Source: JACCTU01 sp963788055 (GTDB lineage Bacteria; Actinomycetota; Thermoleophilia; Gaiellales; Gaiellaceae). From it: DNA of 64,000 bases. This document shows, one piece after another, positions 17,144 to 25,623 of the stretch. Below the pieces are notes generated by a model, which saw only the letters and a list, made by a program, of their open reading frames with translations, was not told where the DNA came from and searched no databases. The translations under genes were made by a program, and so were the position numbers. The stretch lies in NCBI GenBank assembly GCA_963788055.1, contig CAWBFA010000001.1:744001-808000 (forward strand). Direction: 5' to 3'. How positions within the stretch are numbered: position 1 is the stretch's first letter; each line of letters opens with the position of its first letter.

Positions 17144-17307
17144 GAGCCTGTTTCCGGGTGAGGACTCGCCGACGGGGTGCGATGGAGGGCGTGAGCCAAG
17201 GACGGAGGGAGCGGTCGGATCCGCAGTGAGCCGACCGAGACTGAGGACGCAGCCTCGCGCCGTCCAGCGCGGCCCGACGGCACCGTTCCTCATCCCGAGA
17301 CAGGCTC
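17144..17307 (+). ncRNA. Candidate structured RNA element (family B), copy 1
   Basis: The outer arms 17144-17164 (GAGCCTGTTTCCGGGTGAGGA) and 17287-17307 are complementary (18 of 21 pairs perfect, two more G.U on the + strand). Inside is a conserved core matching copy 2 without gaps over about 117 bases, with an inner helix near the ends, one hairpin with CGGTCGG/CCGACCG arms and loop TCCGCAGTGA, and a third hairpin. The wobbles are G.U on the + strand only. It lies between nnrD and alr, covers the last 18 bases of nnrD and reaches to 2 bases before the alr start codon, so on the - strand it is the alr leader. No match to a named RNA class is claimed. Confidence 0.5.
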
Positions 17308-18621
17308 CTCAAGCGCCTCCGGGAGATGGGCGACCACGTCGGACGCGATCATTCCCGCTTGGTGCGGCACGAGCGTCGCGGCGAGCTGCTGCGCCGCCGT
17401 CCCGGCGGCGGCTGCCATTGACGCCTCGAGCCCCTTTGCGAGGAACGCGGCGATCACGCCCGTGAGGACGTCTCCGGTCCCGGCGGTCGCGAGGGACGGC
17501 GGTCCGGGCGAGACGACGAGCACGCCGGACCCGGGTGCCCCGACGAGCGTGTCGGTGCCCTTGAGCAGGACGACGCAGCCGAAGCGCTCGACCGCCCGGC
17601 GAACCGCCTCCAACCGGTGAGCGGCGACCCAGCTCGAGCTCTCGTCGAGCAGGCGTCCGAGCTCGCCCTCGTGTGGCGTGAGGACCGTGGGAGCGGTGCG
17701 CTCGAACGGTTCGAGGCTGCGCAGGCCATCCGCGTCGACGACCGCAGGCAGATCCGTCTCCGCGAGCAGGTGCCGGACGAGTGCCTCCCTCCCCTCGCCG
17801 AGACCGGGACCGAGGGCGAGCGACCCCGCACGCTCGATCGCGTCGAAGACCTCCTCGATCGGCCGCTTGACCGCCTCGAGCAGCCGCCCCTCGAGCACCT
17901 GCAGCGACTCGGCGGGCGCGACGACAGCGACGTAGCCCGCGTCCGCGCGAAAGGCCGCCTCGGCCGACAGGCACGCCGCTCCCGTCAGCCCGCGGGCGCC
18001 CCCGAGGACGAGCACCGAACCCGCGGTGTACTTGTTGTCGCCGGGCTGCCGCCTGGGGACGAGCCGTAGGACCTTGCGCGTGACGCGGTGGTGCTCCGTG
18101 TCGCGGGGCTCGAGCCCGATGTCGGCGACGGACACCTCTCCCGCATAGAACCTGCCCGGTGCGACCTCGAGGCCGACCTTGACCCCGTGGAAGGTCACCG
18201 TGCAGTCCGCGTGCACCGCTTCGCCCGCTACCTCGCCGGTCGACGCGTCGACGCCCGACGGTAGGTCGACCGCGACGACAGGCGCGCCCGCGGCATTGAT
18301 CCCCCGGATTCGCTCGGCCGCGTCCGCGCGGGGCGTACCCCGGAAGCCGGTTCCGAAGAGCGCGTCGAGCACGACCTCCGCGCCATCGAGATCGTCGTTC
18401 TCGTCCGCGTCGCGACCGGCCTCGCGGAGGACGCGCAGCGCGATCCGTCCGTCGCCCCCGTTCGCGCCTCCGCCGCAGACGCCGACGATCCGCCGCGCGC
18501 GGGGATAGCGGCGCAGCACCTCGTCCGCGACCGCGCGTCCGGCGCGCTCCATCAGTTCGTCGACATCGTGGCCCTGCTCGGCGGCGCGCATCTCGTCGGC
18601 GGTGTAGAGCGGCTCGAGCAT
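17290..18621 (-). CDS. nnrD: Bifunctional NAD(P)H-hydrate repair enzyme (epimerase/dehydratase)
   Basis: 443 residues repairing hydrated NADH/NADPH. The N-terminal epimerase half has VCGGGANGGDGRIALRVL (around 47-64; the usual GNNGGDG) and VVAVDLPSGVDASTG. The C-terminal ADP-dependent dehydratase half has NKYTAGSVLVLGGA, LTPHEGELGRLL and TAGTGDVLTGVIAAFLAKG. The epimerase half is short (about 190 residues), so both activities need checking. The start abuts the acpS stop (TAG then ATG). The stop TGA lies inside arm 2 of element B1. Confidence 0.9.
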   Translation of the reverse strand: MLEPLYTADEMRAAEQGHDVDELMERAGRAVADEVLRRYPRARRIVGVCGGGANGGDGRIALRVLREAGRDADENDDLDGAEVVLDALFGTGFRGTPRADAAERIRGINAAGAPVVAVDLPSGVDASTGEVAGEAVHADCTVTFHGVKVGLEVAPGRFYAGEVSVADIGLEPRDTEHHRVTRKVLRLVPRRQPGDNKYTAGSVLVLGGARGLTGAACLSAEAAFRADAGYVAVVAPAESLQVLEGRLLEAVKRPIEEVFDAIERAGSLALGPGLGEGREALVRHLLAETDLPAVVDADGLRSLEPFERTAPTVLTPHEGELGRLLDESSSWVAAHRLEAVRRAVERFGCVVLLKGTDTLVGAPGSGVLVVSPGPPSLATAGTGDVLTGVIAAFLAKGLEASMAAAAGTAAQQLAATLVPHQAGMIASDVVAHLPEALEEPVSG

Positions 18622-18978
18622 CTAGATGGAGAGAACGCAGATCGCAGCGGCGAGCTCGCGCGAGTGCGTCATCGAGAGGTCGAGCTCGCCGCTGCCGAGC
18701 CGCTCCCAGGCTGCGCGGGTTCTTCCCGAGAGCCGCACGCCCGGCTTCGGCCGGCCGACGATCTCGATCTCCTTCCAGGTGAAGCGGACACCGACGCCGA
18801 GCGCCTTCCCCACAGCCTCCTTGCCGGCGAAGCGGCCGGCGTAGCTCTGGGCCGGCTTCGGCCGCGAGTCGCAGTACGCGCGCTCGGCCTCGGTGAAGCA
18901 GCGCTCGCGAAAATCCGGATAGCGCTCGAGCGCGCGCTCGATCCGCGCGATCTCGATCAGGTCGACCCCGACCTTCAT
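18622..18978 (-). CDS. acpS: Holo-[acyl-carrier-protein] synthase
   Basis: 118 residues transferring 4'-phosphopantetheine from CoA to a serine of ACP. The family signature VGVDLIEIARIERAL (around 3-17) has the metal-binding Asp, and FAGKEAVGKALG (around 50-61) has the Glu and Lys. The end HSRELAAAICVLS is typical. ATG 18978 overlaps the HAD stop as ATGA, and its stop abuts nnrD, a classic acpS-nnrD-alr layout of high-GC Gram-positives. Confidence 0.93.
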   Translation of the reverse strand: MKVGVDLIEIARIERALERYPDFRERCFTEAERAYCDSRPKPAQSYAGRFAGKEAVGKALGVGVRFTWKEIEIVGRPKPGVRLSGRTRAAWERLGSGELDLSMTHSRELAAAICVLSI

Positions 18979-19751
18979 TTCGTCCGCTCGAGCCACTCCG
19001 GCAGGTCGGCGACGGAGGAGAGGATCGCGTCGGGCATGACTCTCGAGAGCTCGACGACATCGGGCCGGAACTTGCCCGTGCGGACGAGCGCCGTCTTCAT
19101 GCCGTGTGCCTGCGCGCCTCGGATGTCGGCCTCGATGTCGTCGCCGACCATCCACGTGAGCTCCGGGTCCGCGTCCACCGCCTCGAGTGCCGCGAGGAAG
19201 TAGGTCGGGCTGGGCTTCCCGAGGACCGTCGCCTCGACGCCCGCGGCGTACTCGAGCCCGACCACGAACGCGCCCGAGTCGAGCAGTGGCCCGCGGGACG
19301 TCTGCCACCAAGGGTTCTTGTGAAGGCTGTAGAGCTCGGCGCCGGCGTCGATCTCCGCGAACGCGCGCGCGAGGTTCATGTAAGAGAAGACGCTGTTTGT
19401 CTCCGGCGTCTCGTCGGCACCGCCGATCAGGACGACCTCGGGAGAGTCCCCGACGAGGTCGACCCCTTCGAGGTCCTCGATGATCGCAGGCATGGTCAGG
19501 GCGAGCACACGCCGGCCGGCGAGTGCCTTCGCAGCGGCGCGCGGCGTCGTCTGCAGCTCCTCGTCGTCGAGCTGGACTCCCATCGCGCGCATTTCCTCAG
19601 CGAGCACGGCGCGCGCGCGGGTCGTGTTGTTCGTGACGAAGCGCAGGCGGTGTCCTGCGGCTCGCAGGCGGTTGACCGCGGCGGCTGCGCCGGGAATCGG
19701 CTCCCCGGACACGTGCAAGACACCGTCGACGTCGAGCAAGATGGCAGCCAT
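18975..19751 (-). CDS. HAD-IIA phosphatase (NagD/LHPP-like)
   Basis: 258 residues. HAD motif I is LLDVDGVLHV (the DxD nucleophile pair is replaced by DVDGV), motif II is RFVTNNTTRARAV and motif III/IV is WMVGDDIEADI. The cap insertion after LELTM-type sequence and GKPSPTYFLAAL place it with NagD, phospholysine phosphatase and glycerol-phosphate phosphatases; the substrate is unknown. ATG 19751 is back-to-back with the divergent arfB start (the ATG and CAT share two bases), so the promoters lie in the opposite coding regions. Confidence 0.85.
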   Translation of the reverse strand: MAAILLDVDGVLHVSGEPIPGAAAAVNRLRAAGHRLRFVTNNTTRARAVLAEEMRAMGVQLDDEELQTTPRAAAKALAGRRVLALTMPAIIEDLEGVDLVGDSPEVVLIGGADETPETNSVFSYMNLARAFAEIDAGAELYSLHKNPWWQTSRGPLLDSGAFVVGLEYAAGVEATVLGKPSPTYFLAALEAVDADPELTWMVGDDIEADIRGAQAHGMKTALVRTGKFRPDVVELSRVMPDAILSSVADLPEWLERTK

Positions 19752-20154
19752 GGATCGCGAGTCTATTCGGGTCACCCGCAGCGTCGTCCTCCCGCTCTCC
19801 GAGATCGAGTTCCGCTTCTCCCGTTCGAGCGGGCCCGGCGGTCAGCACGCGAACCGTTCGGAGACCCGCGTCGAGGCGATCTTCGACGTCGAGGGCTCCA
19901 CCGCGCTGACCGAGAACCAGAAGCGCCGGGTCGTCTCGAAGGCCGGCCACATGCTCCGCGCGATCGCGCAGGACGAACGCAGCCAGTGGCGGAACCGGGA
20001 GCTCGCCGTCGAGCGGATCGTGGAGCAGCTGCGGCGAGCGCTGCACGTCGAACGCAAGCGGGTCCCGACGAAGCCGAGCAAGGCGGCCAAGGAACGCCGG
20101 CTCGAGGACAAACGCCGCCGCTCCGACGTGAAGCGGCTGCGGCGGACGCCCTAG
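19750..20154 (+). CDS. arfB: ArfB-type ribosome rescue factor (peptidyl-tRNA hydrolase)
   Basis: 134 residues with the GGQ loop: RFSRSSGPGGQHANRSETRV (around 24-43). This is the catalytic motif of ICT1/ArfB and release factors, followed by a lysine/arginine-rich tail (KERRLEDKRRRSDVKRLRR) that enters the mRNA channel in ArfB. It releases stalled peptides from ribosomes lacking a stop codon. ATG 19750 (or 19741) is next to the divergent HAD start. Its stop is followed at once by tandem repeat copies 4 and 5. Confidence 0.9.
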   Translation: MDRESIRVTRSVVLPLSEIEFRFSRSSGPGGQHANRSETRVEAIFDVEGSTALTENQKRRVVSKAGHMLRAIAQDERSQWRNRELAVERIVEQLRRALHVERKRVPTKPSKAAKERRLEDKRRRSDVKRLRRTP

Positions 20155-20262
20155 CTAGCTGCGCAAGTCGCGAATCCGCTCGCGCGGATCCGCGACGCGC
20201 GAAGACCCCTGAAGGCGGCCGCTTCGCGGCCGCGCTCGCACCGATTTCAGATCAAACCTCTG
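20155..20262 (+). repeat. Gene-end palindromic repeat (family A), copy 4
   Basis: A 108-base unit directly after the arfB stop: GCGCAAGTCGCG, palindrome halves ATCCGCTCGCGCGGATCCG, GCGAAGACCCCTGAAGG, then GCGGCCGCTTCGCGGCCGC and a right end with ATTTCAGATCA. It is arranged as the first of two tandem copies with a 108-base period. Confidence 0.85.
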
Positions 20263-20370
20263 CTAGCTGCGCAAGTCGCGAATCCGCTCGCGCGGATCCG
20301 CGACGCGCGAAGACCCCTGAAGGCGGCCGCTTCGCGGCCGCGCTCGCACCAATTTCACATCAAACGTCTA
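20263..20370 (+). repeat. Gene-end palindromic repeat (family A), copy 5
   Basis: Tandem partner of copy 4, nearly identical over 108 bases (a few differences near the right end: CAATTTCACATCA against CGATTTCAGATCA). Its right edge forms the stop codon of the convergent FAD-reductase gene (20368-20370). Confidence 0.85.
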
Positions 20371-21600
20371 GGTTGTGAAGATCTCGTCCAGCGGCGCGTC
20401 CTCGTCTGCGAGACGCTCCGGCTCGGGCACGCGCGCGTGGGCGCGGATCAACTCTTTTAGACGGTCCTGCGTCTCATCGTCCTGTCCGATCACGGTCGTG
20501 GCTGCGAGCTTTCCGTCGCGCACGTAGAACCCGATCGTCTTCCGTTCCTCGAGCGAACCGCGGAAGACGATCTCGTCGGCATCGTCGACGTCCCCAAACA
20601 CCCGCAACGTCAGCCCGAACACCTCGGAGAAGAAGGCGGAGACCGTGTCGAAGCCGCCCTCACCCCCGGCGATCAGCTTCCCAACCTCCGTGCCCGCGTA
20701 GTTCGCGTTCGACCAATGCTCGATGCGACGATGCTTGGCGAAGATCGGGTCGTAGAAGCGCGCGACGTCCCCGGCGGCCCAGACGTTCTCGACTCCGGTC
20801 TCGAAGCGCTCGTTGACGACCACACCGTCGTCGAGCTGCAGGCCGCTGTCCTCAAGCCAGTGCGTGTTCGGCTCGACACCGATGCCCACCACTGCGAGCT
20901 CGGCCTGCACGACGCGACCGCCCGTCGTCGAGACGGAGTCGAGCCGCGAGCGCCCGCCGAACGACTCCACCTCGTCACCGAGCACGAGCTCGACGCCTTT
21001 CTGCCCGTACAGGACGGCGAGGTACTGCATCAGCTGGCGTGCGCGAAGGATCTCGAACAAGCCCTTGCCGCGGTGCACCAGCGTCACCTCGAGCCCGAGC
21101 TGATTGAGCGAGGCCGCCACCTCCATCCCGATGAATCCTGCACCGACCACGACCGCCTCTCGAGCGCCCCGGGCTGCCTCGCGGATGGCTGTCGAGTTGG
21201 AGAGCGTCCGCAGCGTATGGACGCCCTCCAGGTCGCTTCCCGCGACGTCCAGGCGCCGCGGCGTCGCCCCGCTGGCGATCAGCAGCCGGCTGAACGCGCG
21301 CTCCCCTCCACCTTCGAGCAGGATCCGACGGCCGCCGAGGTCGAGAGTCGCAACGACCGTCTCGAGCTCGACCTCGACACCGTGCTCGGCATAGAACGCC
21401 TCGGACTCGACGAGCGTGTCTGCGATCTCGACCTCGCCACGGAGGTACCGCTTGGAGAGCGGGGGACGGTGGTACGGAACGAACGAGTCGGCTGAGATCA
21501 GCCTCACCGTGCCGTCTCCTCCGGCTTCGCGATACGCCTTGACCGCGCGCGCCGACGCGAGGCCCCCGCCCACGATCAGCAACTCGCTGCGCTCGGCCAT
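20368..21600 (-). CDS. FAD-dependent pyridine-nucleotide oxidoreductase (ferredoxin-reductase type)
   Basis: About 410 residues with two Rossmann folds. The FAD site is LLIVGGGLASARAVKAY, the NAD site VVVGAGFIGMEVAASLN and the second FAD block VWAAGDVARFYD. The redox-active Cys pair of thioredoxin reductases is absent, which suits a ferredoxin/rubredoxin reductase or AIF-like enzyme that passes electrons to an iron-sulfur partner. A partner is not in this window. ATG 21600 is chosen over GTG 21609. The stop comes from repeat copy 5. Confidence 0.87.
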   Translation of the reverse strand: MAERSELLIVGGGLASARAVKAYREAGGDGTVRLISADSFVPYHRPPLSKRYLRGEVEIADTLVESEAFYAEHGVEVELETVVATLDLGGRRILLEGGGERAFSRLLIASGATPRRLDVAGSDLEGVHTLRTLSNSTAIREAARGAREAVVVGAGFIGMEVAASLNQLGLEVTLVHRGKGLFEILRARQLMQYLAVLYGQKGVELVLGDEVESFGGRSRLDSVSTTGGRVVQAELAVVGIGVEPNTHWLEDSGLQLDDGVVVNERFETGVENVWAAGDVARFYDPIFAKHRRIEHWSNANYAGTEVGKLIAGGEGGFDTVSAFFSEVFGLTLRVFGDVDDADEIVFRGSLEERKTIGFYVRDGKLAATTVIGQDDETQDRLKELIRAHARVPEPERLADEDAPLDEIFTT

Positions 21601-21698
21601 CGCCGGCACCGTAACGATCCGATTGCCCGCTCGGCCCCCGAAGTACTCTCGGCAGGACGGTGGGAGCCCACGAGAACCCGGCCGACGAGGGCCGCGGC

Positions 21699-22127
21699 AT
21701 GAGCTGGCTCGGGGTCGGCCCGCGCGAGCTGACGATCGGCGCGCTGACGACGAGCGCCGTCGTCCACGCGGTGCTCGTCCCCCAGCACACGGACGAGCCG
21801 CTGCTCGCGGCGGCCTTCGCTGCGGCGACGGTGGCGGCCGTGCTCGTCGCGGTCGCGCTGACCCGTCCGGCGCTCCGTTACGCGCCGCTCCTCGCGGCGG
21901 GGCTCTTCGCGAGCCTCCTCGTCGCGTACCCGGTCGTCAACTCCCTCAGCGGCGGGGACGTGCAGGCGCTCGACGTCGGAACGAAGATCGTCGAGGCGCT
22001 GGGGCTGCTCGCGGCGCTGAGGGCTCGGGACGACGAGGAGGTCGGCTTCGCGCCGCTGACCGTGATCGTCGGCGTCTTCCTCGCACTCCTGCTCGTCTCA
22101 GTGAGCGGCGGCCACCACCACGGCTAG
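21699..22127 (+). CDS. Small membrane protein, unknown
   Basis: About 142 residues with four predicted membrane segments (LTIGALTTSAVVHAVLVP, AAFAAATVAAVLVAVAL, YAPLLAAGLFASLLVAYP, PLTVIVGVFLALLLVS) and a His-rich end (SGGHHHG) that may bind metal. ATG 21699 has GAGG eight bases upstream; GTG 21660 is a longer alternative. The family is not recognised. It is divergent from the FAD-reductase gene. Confidence 0.65.
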   Translation: MSWLGVGPRELTIGALTTSAVVHAVLVPQHTDEPLLAAAFAAATVAAVLVAVALTRPALRYAPLLAAGLFASLLVAYPVVNSLSGGDVQALDVGTKIVEALGLLAALRARDDEEVGFAPLTVIVGVFLALLLVSVSGGHHHG

Positions 22128-22321
22128 CGGAGGGGCTAGCGGAGGAGCGGGACGCCTTGTAGGCGATCCGCGTCGCGACGTCGACGGCCAGCCCCGGCTG
22201 CCCTCAACTCTGCGGAGCGGACCCGTCCCTCGGCGCCGACGACCACGAGTCGCGGCGCGACGATCCGATCCTCCTCGCCGACGAGGAGCACGAGATCGCG
22301 GCGGCGGAGAGGAAGTGTTCC

Positions 22322-24151
22322 CTACTCGACGGTGACGGTCTTTGCGAGGTTCCGCGGCTGGTCGACGTTCAGCCCGCGCAGGCGTGCGATGCGGTACGCC
22401 AGCAACTGAAGCGGGATCACGGCGAGCACGGCCTGCAGGAAGGCAGGCGTCTTCGGCACGTAGATCACGTCGTCGGCGTGATGCTGAATGTCCTCGTTCC
22501 CGTCGGTCGCGATCGCGATGACGTGCGCGCCGCGTGCCCGGACCTCTTGGATGTTCGACACGATCTTGTCGTAGACGTGGATCTTCGTCGCGACCACGAC
22601 GACCGGCGTGTCGTCGTCGAGCAGCGCGATCGGACCGTGCTTCATCTCCCCTGCCGAATAGGCCTCGGTCGGGATGTACGAGATCTCCTTCAGCTTGAGG
22701 GCGCCCTCGAGCGCGACGGGGAGCCCGATGTGCCGCCCGAGGTAGAGGAAGAACGGCTTCTCGTAGTACCGCTGCGCGATGTCCTCGATCGGATGGTCAC
22801 CGTCGAGGAACTGCTCGATCTTGTCCGGGAGGTTGTAGACCGCGTCGAGGATGAAGCCGTGGTCCTCCTCCGACAGCGTCCGCCGGACCTGCGCGAGCTT
22901 GAGCGCGACGAGGATCAGCAACGACACCTGGGCGGTGAACGTCTTCGAGGCGGCGACGCCGACCTCGAGTCCGCAACGGGTGTAGAGAACGGAGTCGACC
23001 TCTCGGGTGATCTGCGAGCCCATCTGGTTCGTGATCGCAACGGTGGGCGCGCCCGCCGCCTTCGCGAGGCGCATCGCCGCGACGGTGTCGCGCGTCTCGC
23101 CCGACTGCGAGATGCCGATCACGAGCGTGTCCTTCGAGAGAACCGGGTTCCGGTAGATCCACTCGGACGCGATATCCGGCTCGACCGGCACCCGCGCCCA
23201 CTCCTCGATGATGTAGCGGCCGACGACACCGGCGTGGTACGCGGTGCCGCACGCGAGCACGACGATCCGGCGCAGGTTCTGGATCTGCTTGTCGCTGAGG
23301 CCCAGGCCTTCGAGCTCGAGCTTCGCGCCAGGGCGGATGCGGTCGCCGATCGTCTCACGCACCGCGTCTGGCTGCTCGTAGATCTCTTTCAGCATGAAGG
23401 TCTCGTAGCCGCCCTTCTCGGCCTGTTCGTCGTCCCACTCGACGGGCTCGATCTCTTTGTGCTCGACCAGTCCGTCCTTCGTGAAGAAACGCGCGCCCTC
23501 GGGCGTGATCTCGACGACCTCGCCGTCCTCGACGAGCTGGATGCGGCGCGTCTGGTTCAGGAACGCCGTCGTCGCCGAGGCGAGGAACATCTCGCCCTCG
23601 CCGACACCGACCACGAGCGGGCACTGATGCCGCGCGCCGATCAGCATGTCGGGATGGTCGTGGTGGATGACGACGAACGCGTAGTGCCCTTCGAGCTCGG
23701 CATACGCCGCGCGCACGGCCTCGACGAGATCGCCGTGGTAGTGGCGCTCGACGAGGTGCGTGACGACTTCGGCGTCGGTCTCGGTGCTGAACGTGTGCCC
23801 TTCCTTCTGGAGCGAGGCCTTGAGCTCGCGGTAGTTCTCGACGATCCCGTTCAGCACGATCGCGACTTTGCCGTTCGGGCAGCCGGTCAGCGGGTGCGCG
23901 TTCTGCTCGTTGACCGCCCCGTGCGTGGCCCAGCGCGTGTGCCCGAGGCCGTGGTTGGAGACCGAGCCGTTCGGACCGGCGGCGTCGATGAGGTTCTGCA
24001 GGTTGCCGACGGCGCGCACGTAGTCGAGCTCGTCGTCCTCGCGCAGCGCGATGCCAGCTGAGTCGTACCCGCGGTACTCGAGACGCTTGAGCCCCTGCAG
24101 CAGCAGCGGCTTGGCCTCGCGGCTTCCGACGTATCCGATGATCCCGCACAT
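22322..24151 (-). CDS. glmS: Glutamine-fructose-6-phosphate aminotransferase (isomerizing)
   Basis: 609 residues, full length; makes glucosamine-6-phosphate for peptidoglycan precursors. Cys2 (MCGIIGYVG) is the glutaminase nucleophile; GHTRWATHGAVNEQNAHP is the Gln-binding loop. The C-terminal half has two SIS domains with VLACGTAYHAG and SQSGETRDTVAAMRLAK, and ends LAKTVTVE as usual. Next is glmM on the same strand, upstream, and a GGGGG run lies before the ATG. The 98-base glmM-glmS gap shows no glmS ribozyme (too short). Confidence 0.96.
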   Translation of the reverse strand: MCGIIGYVGSREAKPLLLQGLKRLEYRGYDSAGIALREDDELDYVRAVGNLQNLIDAAGPNGSVSNHGLGHTRWATHGAVNEQNAHPLTGCPNGKVAIVLNGIVENYRELKASLQKEGHTFSTETDAEVVTHLVERHYHGDLVEAVRAAYAELEGHYAFVVIHHDHPDMLIGARHQCPLVVGVGEGEMFLASATTAFLNQTRRIQLVEDGEVVEITPEGARFFTKDGLVEHKEIEPVEWDDEQAEKGGYETFMLKEIYEQPDAVRETIGDRIRPGAKLELEGLGLSDKQIQNLRRIVVLACGTAYHAGVVGRYIIEEWARVPVEPDIASEWIYRNPVLSKDTLVIGISQSGETRDTVAAMRLAKAAGAPTVAITNQMGSQITREVDSVLYTRCGLEVGVAASKTFTAQVSLLILVALKLAQVRRTLSEEDHGFILDAVYNLPDKIEQFLDGDHPIEDIAQRYYEKPFFLYLGRHIGLPVALEGALKLKEISYIPTEAYSAGEMKHGPIALLDDDTPVVVVATKIHVYDKIVSNIQEVRARGAHVIAIATDGNEDIQHHADDVIYVPKTPAFLQAVLAVIPLQLLAYRIARLRGLNVDQPRNLAKTVTVE

Positions 24152-24249
24152 TGCGTACCCCCGGTCGAATGCCGTTCTGCCCGACGACTTCAGCCCTCGA
24201 AACGCAAAAGCCCGGCTGCGGGGCCGGATTTCCTCGTTGAAAACCGGAT

Positions 24250-25509
24250 TCAGCCGAGCTCTCGAGAGACGAGAGCCGCGATCGTACCACAGAGATTCTC
24301 GGCCTCAGCAAGGGTTTTCGCCTCCGCGAGGACGCGGACGACGGGCTCCGTGCCTGAGGGCCGGACGAGGACGCGGCCGCCGTTGCCCGCCCCGACCGCG
24401 TCGATCCGGGACCGCAGCTCCGGTGGGATCTCACGGGTGCGCACGGGCACGTTCCGCTTCACCTGCGGCATCGGGCGGAGCACCGAGACAGCCTCCTCGA
24501 GCGTGCGGCCTTCGATCGCCGCACAGAGCAGGAGCGCGGCGACGAGCCCGTCGCCCGTCACGTGACCGTCGAGCCAGATGATGTGTCCCGACTGCTCGCC
24601 GCCGAGGACGCCGCCCTCGCGCCGGAGCGCCTCGAGCACGTAACGGTCACCCACGTCGGTCGTGACGACCCGGACGCCGTGCTTCGCCATCAGCTCGTGG
24701 AACGCGAGGTTCGTCATCACCGTGACGGCGACGAGGTCGACCTTGAGGTGGAGTGCGAGGACGGCGAGGATCGCATCGCCGTCGACCGCGTTGCCCCGGG
24801 CGTCGACCGCCAGCATCCGGTCTCCGTCGCCGTCGAAGGCGACTCCGAGCTCGGCGCCCACGCTCGTGACGGTCCGCCGGAGCGTGCGAAGGTGCGTCGC
24901 CCCCGACCCGAGGTTGATGTTCGTCCCGTCCGGGTCGTCGCCGATCGCGTGCACCTCCGCACCGAGCTGCTCGAACGCCTGCGGTGCGAGCTTCGCGTAT
25001 GCGCCATTCGCGCTGTCGACGACGATCTTCAGCCCCGAGAGATCGGTGCCGAAGCGCTCGAGCACGTGCTCGAGGTAGCTGTCCGTCGCGATTCCGACCT
25101 CGTCGACCGTGCCGCCGCCGCGCCCGGGTGCATCGAGCAGCGCCTCGATCTCCTCCTCCTGCGCGTCGACGAGCTTCCGACCGTCACGATCGAAGAACTT
25201 GACGCCGTTGTACTCGGGCGGGTTGTGCGACGCGGAGATGACGACGCCGAGGTCGAGCCGGAGCAGCGCGACCGCCGGCGTCGGCAGCACGCCGCCGAGC
25301 ACTGCGTGCCCGCCTGCGGAGACGACGCCGCGCGCAAACGCCTGCTCGAGCTCGACCCCGGACGCCCGCGTGTCGCGCCCGACGAAGACCCGCGCGTCGT
25401 CCCCGACCCAAAGCGTCGAAGCCTTCCCGAGCCGCTCGACGAGCTCCGGGGTCAGAAACTCCCCGACAACGCCGCGAACACCGTCGGTCCCGAAGTATTT
25501 CCTCGCCAC
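24250..25509 (-). CDS. glmM: Phosphoglucosamine mutase
   Basis: 419 residues turning glucosamine-6-phosphate into the 1-phosphate, the step after GlmS. It starts KYFGTDGVRGVVGEF, has the phosphoserine loop VVISASHNPPEYNGVKF (active Ser in SASHNP), the metal site AFDGDGDRMLAVD and the phosphate-binding RPSGTEPVVRVL. It is a little shorter than the E. coli enzyme (445). It is flanked by rpsI upstream and glmS downstream, giving a cell-wall amino-sugar unit behind the ribosomal genes. Confidence 0.95.
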   Translation of the reverse strand: MARKYFGTDGVRGVVGEFLTPELVERLGKASTLWVGDDARVFVGRDTRASGVELEQAFARGVVSAGGHAVLGGVLPTPAVALLRLDLGVVISASHNPPEYNGVKFFDRDGRKLVDAQEEEIEALLDAPGRGGGTVDEVGIATDSYLEHVLERFGTDLSGLKIVVDSANGAYAKLAPQAFEQLGAEVHAIGDDPDGTNINLGSGATHLRTLRRTVTSVGAELGVAFDGDGDRMLAVDARGNAVDGDAILAVLALHLKVDLVAVTVMTNLAFHELMAKHGVRVVTTDVGDRYVLEALRREGGVLGGEQSGHIIWLDGHVTGDGLVAALLLCAAIEGRTLEEAVSVLRPMPQVKRNVPVRTREIPPELRSRIDAVGAGNGGRVLVRPSGTEPVVRVLAEAKTLAEAENLCGTIAALVSRELG

Positions 25510-25594
25510 AGCGGGGAGACGCTAACGATTCGCCGCGGAGGCGCGGCTGTGCCGCGCCGTGAGCAACGAAGAGTGAAGGAGTACTGCGGCCCAA

Positions 25595-25623
25595 AAGCGC
25601 TAAAAGCGCAGCTTTTAGCGCTT
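25595..25623 (-). terminator. Intrinsic terminator at the end of rplM-rpsI
   Basis: A perfect 13-base inverted repeat, AAGCGCTAAAAGC at 25595-25607 and its complement at 25611-25623, with a 3-base loop. On the leftward strand the hairpin is followed by TTTTGG. It overlaps the rpsI stop codon (TAA at 25617-25615), so the hairpin is partly within the coding end. Confidence 0.75.

Noticed and set aside
20155..20370. CRISPR array
   Set aside because: Two 108-base direct copies with no short repeat/spacer alternation and no cas genes; they belong to the gene-end repeat family.
22140..22321. Short frame continuing after the glmS stop (LVLLVGEEDRIVAPRLVVVG)
   Set aside because: No convincing start or ribosome site; glmS already ends with the normal family C-terminus.
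22478..24061. 527-residue open frame antisense to glmS, and similar long antisense frames (e.g. 12258-14489, 16204-17229, 30166-31962)
   Set aside because: High-GC shadows of well-supported genes; Arg/Asp-rich composition with no recognisable domains.
24152..24249. glmS ribozyme in the glmM-glmS gap
   Set aside because: The gap is only 98 bases and lacks the ribozyme core; only a weak CCGGC/GCCGG hairpin with a short T run is visible.
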